Shown piece after piece: positions 5,561 through 6,133 of a stretch of DNA of 6,133 bases. The DNA is from JBFMAP01 sp964632135 (lineage in GTDB: Archaea; Micrarchaeota; Micrarchaeia; Burarchaeales; JBFMAP01), in the NCBI GenBank assembly GCA_964632135.1, contig CAZWEI010000060.1:1-6133 (forward strand), given 5' to 3'. The notes beneath the pieces were generated by a model, which ran no database searches, was not told the origin of the DNA, and saw only the letters and a program-made list of their open reading frames with translations. Position numbers and translations under genes: made by a program. Position 1 is the first letter of the stretch; every line of letters begins with the position of its first letter.

Positions 5561-5719
5561 ACCTTTCTTAATATACCCTTAACGATGTTTAGGGGCGACT
5601 ATACTGTTTTTTCTTCGGGAAAGAAGAACCGCGTTTCGTTATATGTTCTCATCGTCGCTAATGCGAATGCTAACGTGGTGGTGTGGTAAACTGAAAGTAA
5701 TGTTGGCGGGGTGTTTGGT
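5559..5719 (+). other. Leader region between nth and the surface-protein gene
   Basis: This stretch probably holds most of the surface-protein mRNA leader. Besides the small ORF it contains a potential hairpin around 5609-5627: a T-rich arm, the loop of a C(TTCG)G tetraloop, then GGAAAG, with an alternative TTCTTC/GAAGAA pairing in the same place. It is too weak and AU-rich to call a terminator or riboswitch. No tRNA or known structured RNA was recognised. Confidence 0.35.
5585..5689 (+). CDS. Possible leaderless 34-residue small ORF
   Basis: ATG at 5585 to TAA at 5687-5689 encodes 34 residues: a polar, basic start (MFRGDYTVFSSGKKNR) followed by a hydrophobic run (VSLYVLIVANANANVVVW). The ATG lies at the leaderless distance from the TATA box at 5553-5560, which is the only evidence for translation besides the open frame. 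It ends 30 bases before the surface-protein start, so it could be an upstream leader ORF affecting that gene, a small membrane peptide, or a chance frame in an untranslated leader. Nothing in the sequence identifies a family. Confidence 0.3.
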   Translation: MFRGDYTVFSSGKKNRVSLYVLIVANANANVVVW

Positions 5720-6133
5720 ATGAACTGGAAAAATTTTGCATACGCGTTCGTTGCTTTGATGGCTATAGCGGGATTGAGTTCCGCGTACTATCTTGACTTT
5801 TATACCAACAACACCGTCTTCCCGAACTCCACCATCTACGTGTTCGGGTTCGTCTATAACGGGAGCAACATATCGCAGGGCGCTGCCAACATAACCGTCA
5901 CCGCGTACATAAACGGCACCACCGCCTCAGCAAACACCACCACGAACGGCTCGTTCCTCATCACCCCAACCTCGCCATCAACCCTAGGGAACTACACAAT
6001 GTGGGTGAGAGAGAGCGGGACGAACGTGAACAAGAGCGTCGTCATATTCGTGGTGAACATCACCAGAACCGCAAGCACCATCCTCTTCATCGGAACGCCT
6101 CGGTTCGTGTCAGGCGAGAGCTTCCAGGTGAAC
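5720..6133 (+). CDS. Secreted, sequon-rich surface protein with Ig-like domains (N-terminal part)
   Basis: 138 codons before the window ends, with no stop, so this is the start of a larger protein. Residues 1-22 form a clear signal peptide: K4, a hydrophobic core (AYAFVALMAIAGL) and cleavage after SSA. The mature part has a beta-sandwich pattern like carboxypeptidase-regulatory or Ig-like repeats: IYVFGFVYNGS (39-49), NITVTAYINGT (57-67), NGSFLITP (76-83), NYTMWVRESG (91-100). A second domain seems to begin near RTASTILFIG (116-125). Eleven N-X-S/T sequons occur (N30, 36, 47, 50, 57, 65, 72, 76, 91, 104, 113), pointing to a heavily glycosylated cell-surface or S-layer-associated protein. The ATG is chosen for the Shine-Dalgarno-like GGGGTG (5708-5713) and the ideal signal peptide; an in-frame GTG at 5711 is less likely. 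Specific function unknown. Confidence 0.85.
   Translation, partial: MNWKNFAYAFVALMAIAGLSSAYYLDFYTNNTVFPNSTIYVFGFVYNGSNISQGAANITVTAYINGTTASANTTTNGSFLITPTSPSTLGNYTMWVRESGTNVNKSVVIFVVNITRTASTILFIGTPRFVSGESFQVN

Noticed and set aside
1..6133. CRISPR array, tRNA/rRNA genes, insertion sequence or integrase
   Set aside because: No spaced direct-repeat array, no cloverleaf-like sequence, no transposase or recombinase motifs and no terminal inverted repeats were found on either strand by eye.

Overview
The window reads as archaeal DNA. Start codons are preceded either by Shine-Dalgarno sequences matching the archaeal 16S tail (GGTGATT at 1504-1510, GAGGTGGT before the gene starting at 1306) or by TATA boxes about 27 bases from the ATG, which is the signature of leaderless archaeal transcripts. 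The genes agree with this: a TrpB2-type tryptophan synthase beta chain, a TrpY-like ACT-domain regulator of the archaeal COG2150 kind, an endonuclease III, and a secreted protein crowded with N-glycosylation sequons. The sequence does not settle the lineage.

Layout: (1) 1-1306, minus strand, trpB2, complete at its N-terminus and missing only its last few codons at the window edge. (2) 1307-1514, a divergent control region with two TATA candidates, three TGTATA hexamers (two forming a perfect inverted repeat) and three tandem RTGCTRAAAT elements. (3) 1515-2012, plus strand, the TrpY-like regulator. (4) 2057-3031, plus strand, an unrecognised AT-rich gene that may encode an exported protein. 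(5) 3034-3990, minus strand, an unrecognised helical, highly charged protein, convergent with the previous gene and separated by 2 bases. (6) 4048-4827, minus strand, an unrecognised AT-rich gene. (7) 4828-4865, a 38-base divergent promoter region. (8) 4866-5558, plus strand, nth (endonuclease III). (9) 5585-5689, a possible 34-codon leaderless small ORF. (10) 5720-6133, plus strand, the start of a large secreted, glycosylated-looking surface protein that runs off the window.

The best functional story is the first three parts. In Methanothermobacter, TrpY is known to control trp genes, including trpB2, through TGTACA-like 'TRP boxes'. Here a TrpY-like gene is back to back with trpB2, and near-identical TGTATA boxes lie over the regulator's predicted start site and over a candidate trpB2 TATA box. 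A tryptophan-sensing repressor that controls itself and TrpB2 is therefore the natural reading. The three unrecognised genes between the regulator and nth are the accessory part of the window. Two of them are clearly more AT-rich than the housekeeping genes around them. No RNA gene, CRISPR array, insertion sequence or transposase was seen.
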